In this document: positions 24,589 through 33,919 of the stretch, one piece after another | How positions within the stretch are numbered: position 1 is the first letter of the stretch | Layout of the letters: the number at the start of each line of letters is the position of its first letter | From: Helicobacter mesocricetorum | GTDB taxonomy: Bacteria > Campylobacterota > Campylobacteria > Campylobacterales > Helicobacteraceae | Direction of reading: 5' to 3' | Assembly: GCF_900198605.1 (NCBI RefSeq) | Contig: NZ_FZPJ01000002.1 | Location: 1 to 53,284, forward strand | DNA length: 53,284 nucleotides | Notes under the pieces: model-generated | Seen by the model: the letters and a program-made list of their open reading frames with translations, nothing else | What the model was told of the DNA's origin: nothing | Databases searched by the model: none | Position numbers and translations under genes: made by a program

Positions 24589-27147
24589 ATGAAAAAAGAT
24601 GTTCGATCTTTGTATTTAGAGTTTTTTAAAAGTAAGGGGCATAAAGTTTATGAATCTATGCCATTAGTGCCTGATGATGCAAGTTTGCTTTTTACTAATG
24701 CAGGGATGGTGCAATTTAAAGATATTTTTACAGGAAAAGTGCCAATTCCTACCCCTAATATTGCTACAAGTTCGCAGTTGTGTATCCGTGCTGGTGGGAA
24801 ACATAATGACTTAGAAAATGTGGGCTATACTTCAAGGCATCACACGCTTTTTGAAATGCTTGGAAATTTTAGCTTTGGGGGATATTTTAAGAAAGAAGCG
24901 ATTGCTTATGCGTGGGAGTTTGTTACAGAAGTTTTAGGGTTTAGCAAAGAAGTATTATATGTAACTATCCACGAAAGTGATGATGAGGCATACGAACTAT
25001 GGTGTGCGCATATTAACCCTAATCGTATTAAGAGAATGGGGGATAAAGATAATTTTTGGCAAATGGGAGATACCGGACCTTGCGGACCTTGTAGTGAAAT
25101 TTTTGTCGATCAAGGGGAGGAGTATTTTAAAGGAGAGGAGGATTATTTTGGGGGAGATGGGGATAGGTTTTTAGAGATTTGGAATCTTGTTTTTATGCAA
25201 TATGAGAGGGATAAAGAGGGGAATTTAAAACCTCTTCCTAAGCCAAGTATCGATACAGGAATGGGTTTAGAACGCGTTATGGTACTTTTAGAGGGCAAAA
25301 GGAGTAATTTTGATTCTTCGATTTTTATGCCTTTAATTGCCAAAGTAGAAGAGATAGCCAAGAGGAAATATGTTTATGAGAGTGGAGCAAGTTTTAGGGT
25401 AATTGCGGATCATTCAAGAGCAATAGCTTTTCTTTTAGCACAAGGAGTAAATTTTGACAAAGAGGGTAGAGGCTATGTTTTGCGTAGAATCTTGCGTAGG
25501 GCAGTTAGGCACGGGTATTTATTGGGGATTAAGGAAGCTTTTTTATATAAAGTCTTAGGAGTGGTTTGTGAGTATATGGGGGAGCATTATACTTATTTAC
25601 AAGAGAAACAAGAGGTGTTAAAATCCCAATGTAAAGCGGAGGAAGAGAGATTTTTTGAAACGCTTGAAAATGGTATGAGTCTTTTTGGTAAAGAATTAAA
25701 GAAAATCAAAAATGAAAAAACTCATCAGCTCTTTAGCGGGGAAGTAGCTTTTAGGCTTTATGATACCTATGGATTTCCTTTGGATTTAACACAGGATATG
25801 CTAAGAGAAGAGGGGTTGAGTGTAGATATGGATAGCTTTGAAGTTTGTATGCAAAAACAAAAAGAACAAGCAAAAGCTCATTGGAAGGGGAGTGGAGATA
25901 GTTTAAAAGAGGGAGATTTTAAAAGTCTTTTGGAAGACTTTGGAGAAAATACTTTTATAGGCTATGAAACTTCAAAGTCTGAAGCGAAGATTCTTGCTTT
26001 GCTTAATGAGGATTTTAAGCAGGTTGAGAGTTTAAAAAATAGAGGCTATATAATGTTTGATAAAACCCCGCTTTATCCAGAAAGTGGAGGACCTATTGGA
26101 GATAAGGGAGAGATTTTAAATCTCAATAATGAACTTTTAGCAAAGGTGTTGGATACGAAAAAATATTTTGGCTTAAATATCTCACAAATTGAGGTTTTAG
26201 AGTTTTTAAGTGTGGGAGATAAAGTTATTATAAAAGTTGATGATTCAAGATTGGAGATTATGAAGCATCATAGCGCAACCCATTTGTTGCATAAGGCTTT
26301 AAGAGATGTTTTAGGGACTCATATCGCACAAGCTGGGAGTTTGGTAGAACCCAATCGTTTGCGTTTTGATTTTTCTCACCCTAAGGCTTTAAGCTCTGAA
26401 GAATTAGAACAGATTGAATTTATCGTTAATCAAAAAATTTTAGAATCTAATCCACAGGTTATGGAAGAATTGAGTCTTAATGAGGCTAAAAGTAAGGGAG
26501 CTATGGCTTTATTTGGTGAGAAATATGGGGAGAGAGTGAGGGTGATTACTTTTGGGGATTCTATTGAGCTTTGTGGGGGGATTCATGTAGAAAATACTGC
26601 AAATATAGGGAGTTTTTATATCGTAAAAGAGAGTGGAGTAAGTAGTGGAGTTAGACGAATTGAAGCAGTATGTGGAAGAGCTGCTTATAATTATGCTAAA
26701 GGCGCATTAGAGCAAGTATTCCAAGCAAAAGAAGCGTTAAAAACACAAGATTTATTAGTAGGGATTGAAAAACTAAAAGAGCAGATAAAAGCTTTAAAAA
26801 ACATTCAGCAAAAGCCTAAAAGCTTACAATCTTTTAATGTAGAGAATCTAAAAGGGGTTTCGCTTATTATTGCTAGGGTGGATTTAGAGGATATTAAAGC
26901 CACCATTGATGAAGCAAAAAATAAATACGATAAAGTTGCGATTTTGCTTATTAATAAGCAAGGTAAAATCGCTGCTGGTGTTAAAAATGCCCCTATTAAA
27001 GCTGGAGAGTGGGTTAAAAAGGTTGCTAATAGAATGGGTGGCAATGGTGGAGGTAGAGATGATTTTGCTACTGCTGGAGGAAAAGATTTAGAAAAAATTG
27101 AAGAATCTTTGGTAGAGGCAAGAGATTTTGTGCAGAGCTGTTTGTAA
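24589..27147 (+). CDS. alaS: Alanyl-tRNA synthetase
   Basis: The class II synthetase has 852 residues. Seen in order: the aminoacylation core ('[16 protein letters not shown]', '[19 protein letters not shown]', 'DTGMGLERV'), the editing domain with zinc ligands ('[16 protein letters not shown]' and '[15 protein letters not shown]'), and the C-terminal glycine-rich end '[18 protein letters not shown]'. The start follows an AGAGG that lies inside a hairpin, an unusual arrangement described separately. Confidence 0.98.
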   Translation: MKKDVRSLYLEFFKSKGHKVYESMPLVPDDASLLFTNAGMVQFKDIFTGKVPIPTPNIATSSQLCIRAGGKHNDLENVGYTSRHHTLFEMLGNFSFGGYFKKEAIAYAWEFVTEVLGFSKEVLYVTIHESDDEAYELWCAHINPNRIKRMGDKDNFWQMGDTGPCGPCSEIFVDQGEEYFKGEEDYFGGDGDRFLEIWNLVFMQYERDKEGNLKPLPKPSIDTGMGLERVMVLLEGKRSNFDSSIFMPLIAKVEEIAKRKYVYESGASFRVIADHSRAIAFLLAQGVNFDKEGRGYVLRRILRRAVRHGYLLGIKEAFLYKVLGVVCEYMGEHYTYLQEKQEVLKSQCKAEEERFFETLENGMSLFGKELKKIKNEKTHQLFSGEVAFRLYDTYGFPLDLTQDMLREEGLSVDMDSFEVCMQKQKEQAKAHWKGSGDSLKEGDFKSLLEDFGENTFIGYETSKSEAKILALLNEDFKQVESLKNRGYIMFDKTPLYPESGGPIGDKGEILNLNNELLAKVLDTKKYFGLNISQIEVLEFLSVGDKVIIKVDDSRLEIMKHHSATHLLHKALRDVLGTHIAQAGSLVEPNRLRFDFSHPKALSSEELEQIEFIVNQKILESNPQVMEELSLNEAKSKGAMALFGEKYGERVRVITFGDSIELCGGIHVENTANIGSFYIVKESGVSSGVRRIEAVCGRAAYNYAKGALEQVFQAKEALKTQDLLVGIEKLKEQIKALKNIQQKPKSLQSFNVENLKGVSLIIARVDLEDIKATIDEAKNKYDKVAILLINKQGKIAAGVKNAPIKAGEWVKKVANRMGGNGGGRDDFATAGGKDLEKIEESLVEARDFVQSCL

Positions 27148-27530
27148 GGAAGTTTAGATAAAGAAGTAATTAGTTTTATAGAAAGTGTTAGGGACTTATG
27201 AGATTAAAGAGTAAGGCTTAAGATAAGAATATACAATCTAGGGTTAAAGGGTAAGACAATCCAAAAGGTAGTGGTGGCATTATTAGATAATTATCATAAG
27301 CTAAGAAAAAGTTATGATTTAGTTTAGAGCATTGTATGAAGTGGTGATGTATATAATGAGGGGTTGGAGTTAGTGCATTTAGATTATAAAAGGTTTTTAA
27401 AAGATTAAGCCCAATAAAAGGATAGATTTTAGGAATTAAGTGCAGTGGCATTGGTGGTTAAAGAGGAGTTGTTATTTTTATGAAAGAGTGCAAGAATGTA
27501 TGAGAATTTAACGATTGAAGTTTGCTTTCT
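27148..27530. other. 383-bp gene-free region between alaS and lepA
   Basis: This stretch lies between two convergent genes. The plus strand is purine-rich with many stop codons. A 77-codon minus frame (27218-27451) has no recognisable motif and unlikely composition. I see no tRNA, no clear terminator and no remnant of a known gene. It may be a decayed gene or plain spacer. Confidence 0.5.
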
Positions 27531-29333
27531 TTAATCAATTTTAAGCACTGCCAAAAAAGCTTCTTGTGGAAGAGATACCTTTCCAATGGCTTTCATCCTT
27601 TTTTTGCCCTCTTTTTGTTTCTCTAATAATTTTCTCTTTCTTGTAATATCTCCTCCATAACATTTTGCTGTTACATTTTTGCCCACAGATTTAATGGTTT
27701 CTCTTGCGATGATTTTATTGCCTATACTTGCTTGAATGGCTACTTCAAAAAGCTGTCTAGGGATAATTTCTTTCATTGCTTCTATTAGCTCTTTGCCTTT
27801 TTCGTAAGCTTTGCTTTTAGGGACAATAATGCTTAAGGCATCAATAACTTCATTAGCCACCCTAATATCAAGCTTAACTAAGTCTCCTTCTTGATAGTGA
27901 ATAGGCTCATAATCAAAACTTGCATAACCTTTGGTGCAGGATTTTAGTTTATCATAAAAATCCATAACGATTTCATTGGTTGGAATCCAATATTCTAATA
28001 ATACCCTTGTTTCTTGTAGGTATTCCATTTTTTTTTGGATACCCCTTCTTTTGTTGAGTAGGGTAATGATATTGCCTAAAAATTCGCTAGGGACTATGAT
28101 AGTAGATTTTACATAAGGTTCTTTGATTTTAGCAATTTTTTGTTCGGGAGGTAATTGGCTGGGATTTTGGATTTGAAGAATAGTTCCATCAGTTTGGGTA
28201 ATTTCATAGACGACAGTGGGTGCAGTAGCAATTAAATCTAACCCAAATTCTCTCTCTAGCCTTTCTTTAATAACTTCCATATGTAAAAGTCCTAAGAATC
28301 CTATGCGGAATCCAAATCCTAATGCCACAGAAGTTTCAGGCTCATAAGTCAAACTTGAATCATTAAGTTTGAGTTTATCTAAAGCATCACGTAAATCTTC
28401 AAATTTATTGGTATCAATAGGATAAATTCCTGCAAAAACAAAGGGCTTTGCAGGTTCAAAACCTGCGATGGCTTCTTGGGTTTTGTTGTTAAAGTCTGTA
28501 ATGGTATCTCCAACGGCAATGTCTGTTACATTTTTTAATCCCAAAACTACAATGCCAATTTCTCCGGTTTTTATTTCTTTTGTTTTTTGTCCTTTTATGG
28601 GATGGGGATAGAGTAAATCTAAGACTTGATGATTCTTTTTGCTTCCCATAATATAAATATTTTGCCCCTTTTTAATGCTACCATCTATTACGCGTATAAG
28701 GGCTAAAGCCCCTAAGTAATTATCAAACCACGAATCATAAATGAGAGCTTTAGTGGGTGCATCAATTTTCCCTTGAGGCGGTGGAATAAGCCTAATAATG
28801 GAATCCAATAAATCTTTAATACCAATATTTGCTTTAGCACTAACCTCTAAAGCGTTAGAACAATCTAAACCAATGGTTTGTTCAATTTCTGATTTTACAC
28901 GTTCTGGTGTTGCTGCTGGAAGGTCAATTTTGTTTAACACAGGGATAATTTCAAGATTATTATCTAATGCGATATAGACATTAGCAATGGTTTGGGCTTC
29001 TACACCTTGACTAGCATCAACGACTAATAAAGCCCCTTCACAGGAAGCAAGGGAGCGCGAAACTTCATAGCTAAAATCTACATGTCCGGGGGTATCAATA
29101 AGGTTTAAGATATAAGATTGTCCTTCATAGTTGTAATTTAATCTCACGCTTTGTGCTTTTATGGTGATTCCTCTTTCTTTTTCAATATCCATAGTATCCA
29201 TTATTTGGGAACTCATTTCACGTTCTGTAATTGCCCCACAAGCTTGTATGAGGCAATCTGCTAAGGTGGATTTTCCGTGATCAATATGGGCAATAATCGA
29301 AAAATTACGAATAAAGTGTAGAGGATTATTCAT
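27531..29333 (-). CDS. lepA: Elongation factor 4 (LepA) GTPase
   Basis: The protein has 600 residues, the usual LepA length, and acts as a ribosome back-translocase or assembly GTPase. G1 is '[13 protein letters not shown]', G2 lies in '[15 protein letters not shown]', G3 is DTPGHVDF and G4 is NKIDLP. The LepA-specific C-terminus follows ('[20 protein letters not shown]'). I chose ATG 29333 because AAGG lies upstream; the frame could be read from 29354. Confidence 0.97.
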   Translation of the reverse strand: MNNPLHFIRNFSIIAHIDHGKSTLADCLIQACGAITEREMSSQIMDTMDIEKERGITIKAQSVRLNYNYEGQSYILNLIDTPGHVDFSYEVSRSLASCEGALLVVDASQGVEAQTIANVYIALDNNLEIIPVLNKIDLPAATPERVKSEIEQTIGLDCSNALEVSAKANIGIKDLLDSIIRLIPPPQGKIDAPTKALIYDSWFDNYLGALALIRVIDGSIKKGQNIYIMGSKKNHQVLDLLYPHPIKGQKTKEIKTGEIGIVVLGLKNVTDIAVGDTITDFNNKTQEAIAGFEPAKPFVFAGIYPIDTNKFEDLRDALDKLKLNDSSLTYEPETSVALGFGFRIGFLGLLHMEVIKERLEREFGLDLIATAPTVVYEITQTDGTILQIQNPSQLPPEQKIAKIKEPYVKSTIIVPSEFLGNIITLLNKRRGIQKKMEYLQETRVLLEYWIPTNEIVMDFYDKLKSCTKGYASFDYEPIHYQEGDLVKLDIRVANEVIDALSIIVPKSKAYEKGKELIEAMKEIIPRQLFEVAIQASIGNKIIARETIKSVGKNVTAKCYGGDITRKRKLLEKQKEGKKRMKAIGKVSLPQEAFLAVLKID

Positions 29334-29510
29334 TAAAATTAACCTTAATGTCAAAAGTATATTATGAATCTAAACATAAAAAAGCTTATAGAATGTTAAG
29401 TCTTAAGGCGTGTAAATACGCATAGGATTGTGTGGTTTTGTGGGGATTAAGGCTAAGAATTATTAGGGTAAGATTATGGAAGTAAGGTAAGGATTGCTAA
29501 GAATTTTGGT

Positions 29511-29516
29511 TATAAT
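29511..29516 (+). promoter_or_regulatory. -10 box for sppA
   Basis: TATAAT lies 34 bp upstream of the TTG start of sppA. Confidence 0.45.
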
Positions 29517-29549
29517 TTTAGTCTTATTTTTTTTGCATAAGGAAAGCGT

Positions 29550-30419
29550 TTGAGTTTTTTGAAGATTTTATTAGCACCTTTTGACTTTATTATGAAGTAT
29601 TTTAAGGCTTTGGTATTTTTATTGATTGTTTTTTTAATCTTTTTTTCCGGTGGTGGAGAGGAGAATGATGAGGCTAATGTAGCAAGGATTGATTTAGTGG
29701 GTCCTATTATGCAAAGTGAGAGTTTTTTAGAAGAGTTTTATCAATTAGAACAAAATCCAAATATTAAAGGTATTTTGCTTGTTATTAATTCTCCTGGTGG
29801 TGGAGTAGCTCCTAGTGTAGAGATTTCAGAGGCGATTAAAAGGGTAAGTAAAATTAAGCCCATTGTTGCTTATGCGCAAGATTCTATGGCAAGTGGTAGC
29901 TATTTAGCGGGAATGTGGGCAAATTTTATTATTGCTAACAAAGGTGCTTTGTTGGGTTCTATTGGAGTAATTTTAAATGGTGTGGATATTAGTGAGTTAG
30001 CTCAAAAATTAGGCATTAAATCTCAAAGTTTAAAAGCAGGAGATTATAAAGAAGCGGGGACTTTTATGCGTCCTTGGAATTCTTTAGAAGAAGAGATGTT
30101 GGAGGGATTAATTCAAGAACAATACAAAATGTTTGTCAATGATGTGGTGCAAGCTAGAGGGTTAGATATAAATAATCAAGAGTATTTTGCGCAAGGTAGA
30201 ATCTTAAGTGCTGCTAATGCTTTAAAGCTTGGATTAATTGATGAGATAGGAAGTATTTATGAGGCACAAAATAAACTTTATACGCTTGCAGGGATTGAAG
30301 AGCCTCATTGGTTGCAAAAGGATAAATTTGAATTATACCTACAAAAATTACTTGGTGATAATATCGCATTAGGCATTGAAGGGGCGGCTTATAGAATCTT
30401 TAATCTTATTTTAAGATAA
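29550..30419 (+). CDS. sppA: Signal peptide peptidase SppA
   Basis: The serine protease has 289 residues and digests cleaved signal peptides at the inner membrane. An N-terminal anchor ('ALVFLLIVFLIFFSGGG') comes first. The core has 'LLVINSPGGGVAPSVEI' and the nucleophile region 'AYAQDSMASGSYLAGMWAN' (Ser in MASGSY), then 'GALLGSIGVILNG' and 'LKAGDYKEAGTFMRPW', whose Lys is the likely general base. It is the short SppA type. The TTG start has AAGGAAAG ahead of it. Confidence 0.95.
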   Translation: MSFLKILLAPFDFIMKYFKALVFLLIVFLIFFSGGGEENDEANVARIDLVGPIMQSESFLEEFYQLEQNPNIKGILLVINSPGGGVAPSVEISEAIKRVSKIKPIVAYAQDSMASGSYLAGMWANFIIANKGALLGSIGVILNGVDISELAQKLGIKSQSLKAGDYKEAGTFMRPWNSLEEEMLEGLIQEQYKMFVNDVVQARGLDINNQEYFAQGRILSAANALKLGLIDEIGSIYEAQNKLYTLAGIEEPHWLQKDKFELYLQKLLGDNIALGIEGAAYRIFNLILR

Positions 30420-30524
30420 ATTAATGTGAGTGTAATATTGAGTGTTGATGTATAACTAACCCTTTGGTTTTTGTTGTATTGATTCAATGCCGGTGTTGGC
30501 TAAATTTGTAGGGATTTGTGAGGG

Positions 30525-30544
30525 GAGGATGGTTTCCTCTTAAT
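30525..30544 (+). terminator. Weak hairpin terminator candidate after sppA
   Basis: GAGGA (30525-30529) pairs with TCCTC (30535-30539) around a 5-nt loop and is followed by T-rich sequence. It lies in the 144-bp gap between convergent sppA and mogA. The stem is short. Confidence 0.35.
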
Positions 30545-30563
30545 TTTATTTATGAAATAATTT

Positions 30564-31094
30564 TTAGCTTTTAGGGCGAAAAGCTTTGATGACGGATTCG
30601 TTAGTTTGCAAATAACTTCCTCCTATTAAGTCCAAACAATAAGGAATAGCAGGAAATACAGCGTCTAAGCACTCTCTAATAGATTTTGGCTTACCTGGTA
30701 GGTTAAGAATGAGAGTTTTGTTTCTAATTCCTGCAGTTTGTCTTGAGAGGATTGCAGTTGGGACATATTGTAAGCTAGTTTGTCGCATAAGCTCACCAAA
30801 ACCCGGAAGGATTTTTTGGCATACGGCTTCTGTAGCCTCTGGCGTTACATCTCTCTTTGCTGGTCCTGTTCCACCTGTGGTAATGATTAAATCGCATTCT
30901 TCTTTATCTGCAAACTCTATGAGATATTTTTCAATTTCTTTTTGTTCATCGGCTATGACTTTATAGATGCTTTTCCAAGGAGAAAGGAGGTATTCTTGCA
31001 AGGTTGCAATAATGGCATTTCCTGAAATATCTTCATAGATTCCAGCACTTGCTCTATCAGATAGTGTTAGAATCCCAATTTTTGCTTCTTTCAT
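30564..31094 (-). CDS. mogA: Molybdopterin adenylyltransferase
   Basis: The protein has 176 residues. It activates molybdopterin with ATP before molybdenum insertion. The MoCF/MPT-binding signature is 'CDLIITTGGTGPAKRDVTPE', followed by 'LPGKPKSIRECLDAVFPAI'. The start overlaps the mobB stop (TAATG). It is last in a run moaD-moaE-mobB-mogA. Confidence 0.95.
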   Translation of the reverse strand: MKEAKIGILTLSDRASAGIYEDISGNAIIATLQEYLLSPWKSIYKVIADEQKEIEKYLIEFADKEECDLIITTGGTGPAKRDVTPEATEAVCQKILPGFGELMRQTSLQYVPTAILSRQTAGIRNKTLILNLPGKPKSIRECLDAVFPAIPYCLDLIGGSYLQTNESVIKAFRPKS

Positions 31095-31579
31095 TATGTA
31101 TCCTTTATGTTTGTATTAATCCAATGGAGTATTTCTTGTATATTGTTTAAGTTTAAAATATCGATATTTTTAGGGATTTTTGAATAATCTTTAATGCTCT
31201 CATCAATAGCTAAAGCACTGCTAAAAGCAAAGAAACGTTCATCTAAACTTTCTCTAGCGATTGTTATTTTTGGGAATGGAAGCTCTTTAAGTCCTTCGAT
31301 GAAGAGATAATCAGAGCCTTGAAAGTATTTAATAATTTCTGTGATATTTAAAGGAGTATGAAAACGCAAAGTTGTCTGTGTGGGGCTTAAAATTGCTATA
31401 TTTGCTCCACTTTTATAGAATCTATCAGAATCCTTTCCTGCTGTATCAAAGATGGCTTTATCCTTTGGGTCGTGTTTAATGATGCTAACCTTTTTATTGG
31501 GTTGTAAGAAAAGGGAGAGTTTTTCAATAAGCGTGGTTTTGCCACTATTGGAATTTCCGCTAAAAACAAGGATTCTCAC
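31094..31579 (-). CDS. mobB: Molybdopterin-guanine dinucleotide biosynthesis protein B
   Basis: The GTP-binding protein has 161 residues. It begins 'MRILVFSGNSNSGKTTLIEK' with a Walker A loop (GNSNSGKT), then 'VSIIKHDPKDKAIFDTAGKD' and 'YLFIEGLKELPFPKI', as in MobB. The start is GTG and overlaps the moaE stop as GTGA. It assists formation of the guanine-dinucleotide cofactor used by enzymes such as formate dehydrogenase and nitrate reductase. Confidence 0.92.
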   Translation of the reverse strand: MRILVFSGNSNSGKTTLIEKLSLFLQPNKKVSIIKHDPKDKAIFDTAGKDSDRFYKSGANIAILSPTQTTLRFHTPLNITEIIKYFQGSDYLFIEGLKELPFPKITIARESLDERFFAFSSALAIDESIKDYSKIPKNIDILNLNNIQEILHWINTNIKDT

Positions 31580-32031
31580 GATAGTATTCCGCTAAATGGA
31601 AGTTTATGACTTCTTTCTTTAGCATAAAATCTTTGGTTGTTTTTAATGTCATATTTCCAAATAGGGGCTTTGTGCTTAAAGTCTTCAATAAAGCTTTCGA
31701 AAATATCCAAACAAGCACGCCGTTTTTGGCTAAAAACTCCCGCCATATAAGAGCTTTGATGATTTAAAACATCTCCCTTAGAATGTGCCATTTTTAAAAA
31801 GACTCCTTTTTGGGAGGCATTTTCACTCCAACGCAAAAACCATTCTTCTAAAAGGGGTTCATAAATATCAAAACTTAAACCTTCATATCCATTTTCTGCA
31901 CGGACAATTCCTGTAAAGATACTATTGGCTCCAAGATTATTGCTACTAGCAAAATCATACCAATTTGCATAAATTACTTTGGTATCTAAAGCCCCATCAA
32001 AGAGTTCTAATCCTATTATTTTTGTTTGCAT
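31576..32031 (-). CDS. moaE: Molybdopterin synthase catalytic subunit
   Basis: The protein has 151 residues from an ATG that overlaps the moaD stop (TAATG). Together with MoaD it adds dithiolene sulfur to precursor Z. Typical stretches are 'GANSIFTGIVRAENGYEGLS' (normally 'GA...F.G.VR'), 'AHSKGDVLNHQSSYMAGVFS' (the H-x-G-x-(L/V) region) and 'APIWKYD', whose Lys is the catalytic residue. A start at 32043 would add four residues and is less likely. Confidence 0.93.
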   Translation of the reverse strand: MQTKIIGLELFDGALDTKVIYANWYDFASSNNLGANSIFTGIVRAENGYEGLSFDIYEPLLEEWFLRWSENASQKGVFLKMAHSKGDVLNHQSSYMAGVFSQKRRACLDIFESFIEDFKHKAPIWKYDIKNNQRFYAKERSHKLPFSGILS

Positions 32032-32252
32032 TATCCACCGCATACTGGAGGTAAGAGTAGGATTCTATCCCCAGATTTTAAAGGAGTGTCTAAAGAGGTA
32101 ACTATTTCATTATTAAGCGCAATCGCACAATCTTCAAGCCAAATGCGTATTTCTGGAATCTGCTGTAATTCTTGTTTGAGATCATAGAAATCTTTTGCAT
32201 TACTTTGTAACACCTTATTTCCTAGTGGTCCTAAAAATTCGATTTCTATCAT
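32031..32252 (-). CDS. moaD: Molybdopterin synthase sulfur carrier subunit
   Basis: The ubiquitin-like protein has 73 residues and ends in Gly-Gly ('LLPPVCGG'), the tail that is thiocarboxylated to donate sulfur. The family pattern 'VTSLDTPLKSGDRILLLPP' is intact. It overlaps moaE and lies 20 bp after a small exported-protein gene on the same strand. Confidence 0.94.
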   Translation of the reverse strand: MIEIEFLGPLGNKVLQSNAKDFYDLKQELQQIPEIRIWLEDCAIALNNEIVTSLDTPLKSGDRILLLPPVCGG

Positions 32253-32272
32253 TATAAATCCTTGGTTTTAAA

Positions 32273-32653
32273 TTATCGTAAAAGCTGAATTCTTTCTTCT
32301 TGCATTTGGTAGGGTATTTGGTTTAGCTTTTGAAGTTTTTTTGCTTTTGGCAAAGCTTTGTCTTTTTGTGGAGTAGTTGGAGTAGCTTTTGGTATTTCTT
32401 GTATTATTGGGAGTTTAGGGGGGTTATTTGTAGAAATAATTTTTTCTGTTCTTCCATCAATAAAAAATGCAGTATTTTTAGGGTATTTTTGCATCTCTTC
32501 TATGAAGTTCTGATCATTTTGTGAAAGCATTAAGACTAAGGTTTGGGTAGGTTTGTTAGAAGAAATTTCTAAGAAATTTTCTGCATTTAATGGAATAAAA
32601 ACCATAAAGAGGAAGAAAGCATTTGTTGGAATGACTTTAAAGAAAAGCTTCAT
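32273..32653 (-). CDS. Small exported protein of unknown function
   Basis: The protein has 126 residues. The N-terminus looks like a signal peptide ('FFLFMVFIPLNAEN'), with cleavage likely after NAEN or nearby. A short globular part (about 25-75) is followed by a Pro/Lys-rich tail ('EIPKATPTTPQKDKALPKAK'). I recognise no domain. It lies 20 bp upstream of moaD on the same strand and may share its transcript. A periplasmic location is inferred. Confidence 0.7.
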   Translation of the reverse strand: MKLFFKVIPTNAFFLFMVFIPLNAENFLEISSNKPTQTLVLMLSQNDQNFIEEMQKYPKNTAFFIDGRTEKIISTNNPPKLPIIQEIPKATPTTPQKDKALPKAKKLQKLNQIPYQMQEERIQLLR

Positions 32654-32694
32654 AATTTTCCTTTGTTGAGAAGAGCTTTTTTAGTTATGTATTG

Positions 32695-32703
32695 TTATAA
32701 TTT
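32695..32703 (+). promoter_or_regulatory. Extended -10 promoter for ridA
   Basis: TGTTATAAT, a perfect extended -10 box, lies 35 bp before the ridA ATG. Confidence 0.6.
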
Positions 32704-32737
32704 TATACTATTTAAAGAATAAAGTAAAGGAGAAAAA

Positions 32738-33109
32738 ATGTTAGAAATTGTTTCTACAAAAGATGCCCCACAAGCCATAGGTCCTTATTCACAAGCAATT
32801 TGCGTCAATGGAATGGTTTTTACTTCTGGACAAATTGGTCTTACACCAAAGGGAGATTTAGTAGTAGGTATTGAGAAACAAACTAGGCAGGTTTTAAATA
32901 ATTTACAAGCGGTTTTAAGGGAGGCAAATAGTGGTTTAAATAAGGTTGTTAAGACAACAATTTTTTTAAGTGATATGGAATATTTTGCTAAAGTTAATGA
33001 AATTTATGAGGAGTTTTTTGGCGAACATAAACCTGCAAGGAGTACTGTTGCGGTTAAAACATTGCCTAAAGATGCTTTGGTTGAAATTGAATGTATCGCC
33101 TTAAAATAA
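32738..33109 (+). CDS. ridA: RidA-family enamine/imine deaminase
   Basis: The protein has 123 residues. It hydrolyses reactive 2-aminoacrylate-type enamines made by PLP enzymes. The signature is near the N-terminus ('[20 protein letters not shown]') and in '[20 protein letters not shown]', with the Arg and Glu of the active site. AAGGAG precedes the ATG. It is monocistronic. Confidence 0.95.
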   Translation: MLEIVSTKDAPQAIGPYSQAICVNGMVFTSGQIGLTPKGDLVVGIEKQTRQVLNNLQAVLREANSGLNKVVKTTIFLSDMEYFAKVNEIYEEFFGEHKPARSTVAVKTLPKDALVEIECIALK

Positions 33110-33199
33110 AAAGCTTAAAATTTAAAATATAAAAATACATTTAAAATCAAGAATTAAGTGTTGTTAAGGCTATGCTTAAATATTATTTAAAAAAGATTC

Positions 33200-33208
33200 T
33201 GTTACAAT
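33200..33208 (+). promoter_or_regulatory. Extended -10 promoter for the rplU operon
   Basis: TGTTACAAT fits the extended -10 pattern (TG-N-TATAAT with one change), 65 bp before the rplU ATG. It precedes a forward run of eight genes. Confidence 0.5.
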
Positions 33209-33272
33209 TTGGGGTTTTATTGTCTTAAATAATAATGAAACTTCAAAATTTCAAATCATAAGGAATTGTATA

Positions 33273-33584
33273 ATGTATGCAATCATTCAGAATGGAGGCA
33301 AACAATACAAGGTAAGTGAAGGCGATGTTATATTGCTTGATTGCTTAAACCTTGAGCCAAAGTCAAAAGTTGAAGTGAAAGAAGTCTTAGCCCTTTGTGA
33401 AGAAAATAACATAACAATTGGGACACCTTATGTTGCAGGTGCTCAAGTAGAGCTTGAAGTTATTAATGAGGGTAGAGGCAAGAAAGTTATCACTTTTAAG
33501 AAACGTCGTAGAAAGGATAGTAAAACCAAAAGAGGTTTTAGGAGAGATTTTACACGCGTTCGTGTTATTAAAATTACTGCATAG
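33273..33584 (+). CDS. rplU: 50S ribosomal protein L21
   Basis: The protein has 103 residues, normal size: '[18 protein letters not shown]' at the start and the conserved '[18 protein letters not shown]' near the C-terminus. It binds 23S rRNA next to L20. First gene of the rplU-rpmA-obg run. Confidence 0.98.
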   Translation: MYAIIQNGGKQYKVSEGDVILLDCLNLEPKSKVEVKEVLALCEENNITIGTPYVAGAQVELEVINEGRGKKVITFKKRRRKDSKTKRGFRRDFTRVRVIKITA

Positions 33585-33607
33585 ATTGCTACAATTAAGG
33601 AGTTGTA

Positions 33608-33865
33608 ATGGCACATAAGAAAGGTCAAGGAAGTACTCAGAATAATCGCGATTCAGCTGGACGTCGCCTAGGTGTTAAAAAGTTTGGTGGAGAGTTTGTT
33701 CGTGCGGGAAATATTATCATTCGCCAAAGAGGGACAAAAGTGCATCCCGGTAATAATGTTGGAATTGGAAAAGATCATACCATTTTTGCTTTAATTGATG
33801 GTATCGTTTCTTTTGAAAGAAAAGATAGAAATCGTAAAAAAGTTTCTATTTATCCTGCTTCTTAA
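33608..33865 (+). CDS. rpmA: 50S ribosomal protein L27
   Basis: The protein has 85 residues: '[20 protein letters not shown]' then '[20 protein letters not shown]'. The L27 N-terminus reaches the peptidyl-transferase centre. There is no Firmicutes-like N-terminal extension. AAGGAG lies before the ATG. A hairpin terminator follows. Confidence 0.98.
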   Translation: MAHKKGQGSTQNNRDSAGRRLGVKKFGGEFVRAGNIIIRQRGTKVHPGNNVGIGKDHTIFALIDGIVSFERKDRNRKKVSIYPAS

Positions 33866-33873
33866 GCTTCTTT

Positions 33874-33892
33874 AAGCCCCTTTAAGGGGTTT
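33874..33892 (+). terminator. Hairpin between rpmA and obg
   Basis: AAGCCCC (33874-33880) pairs with GGGGTTT (33886-33892), including one G-T pair, around a 5-nt loop and is followed by T-rich sequence. It could partly end the ribosomal protein message before obg, giving less Obg than L21/L27. Confidence 0.65.
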
Positions 33893-33919
33893 CTTCTTAA
33901 TAAATCTTTTAGGATTTTT

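Noticed and set aside
27218-27451. 77-codon minus-strand frame between alaS and lepA
   Set aside because: No ribosome site, no recognisable motif, and a composition rich in Pro, Leu, His and Tyr typical of antisense of purine-rich DNA.
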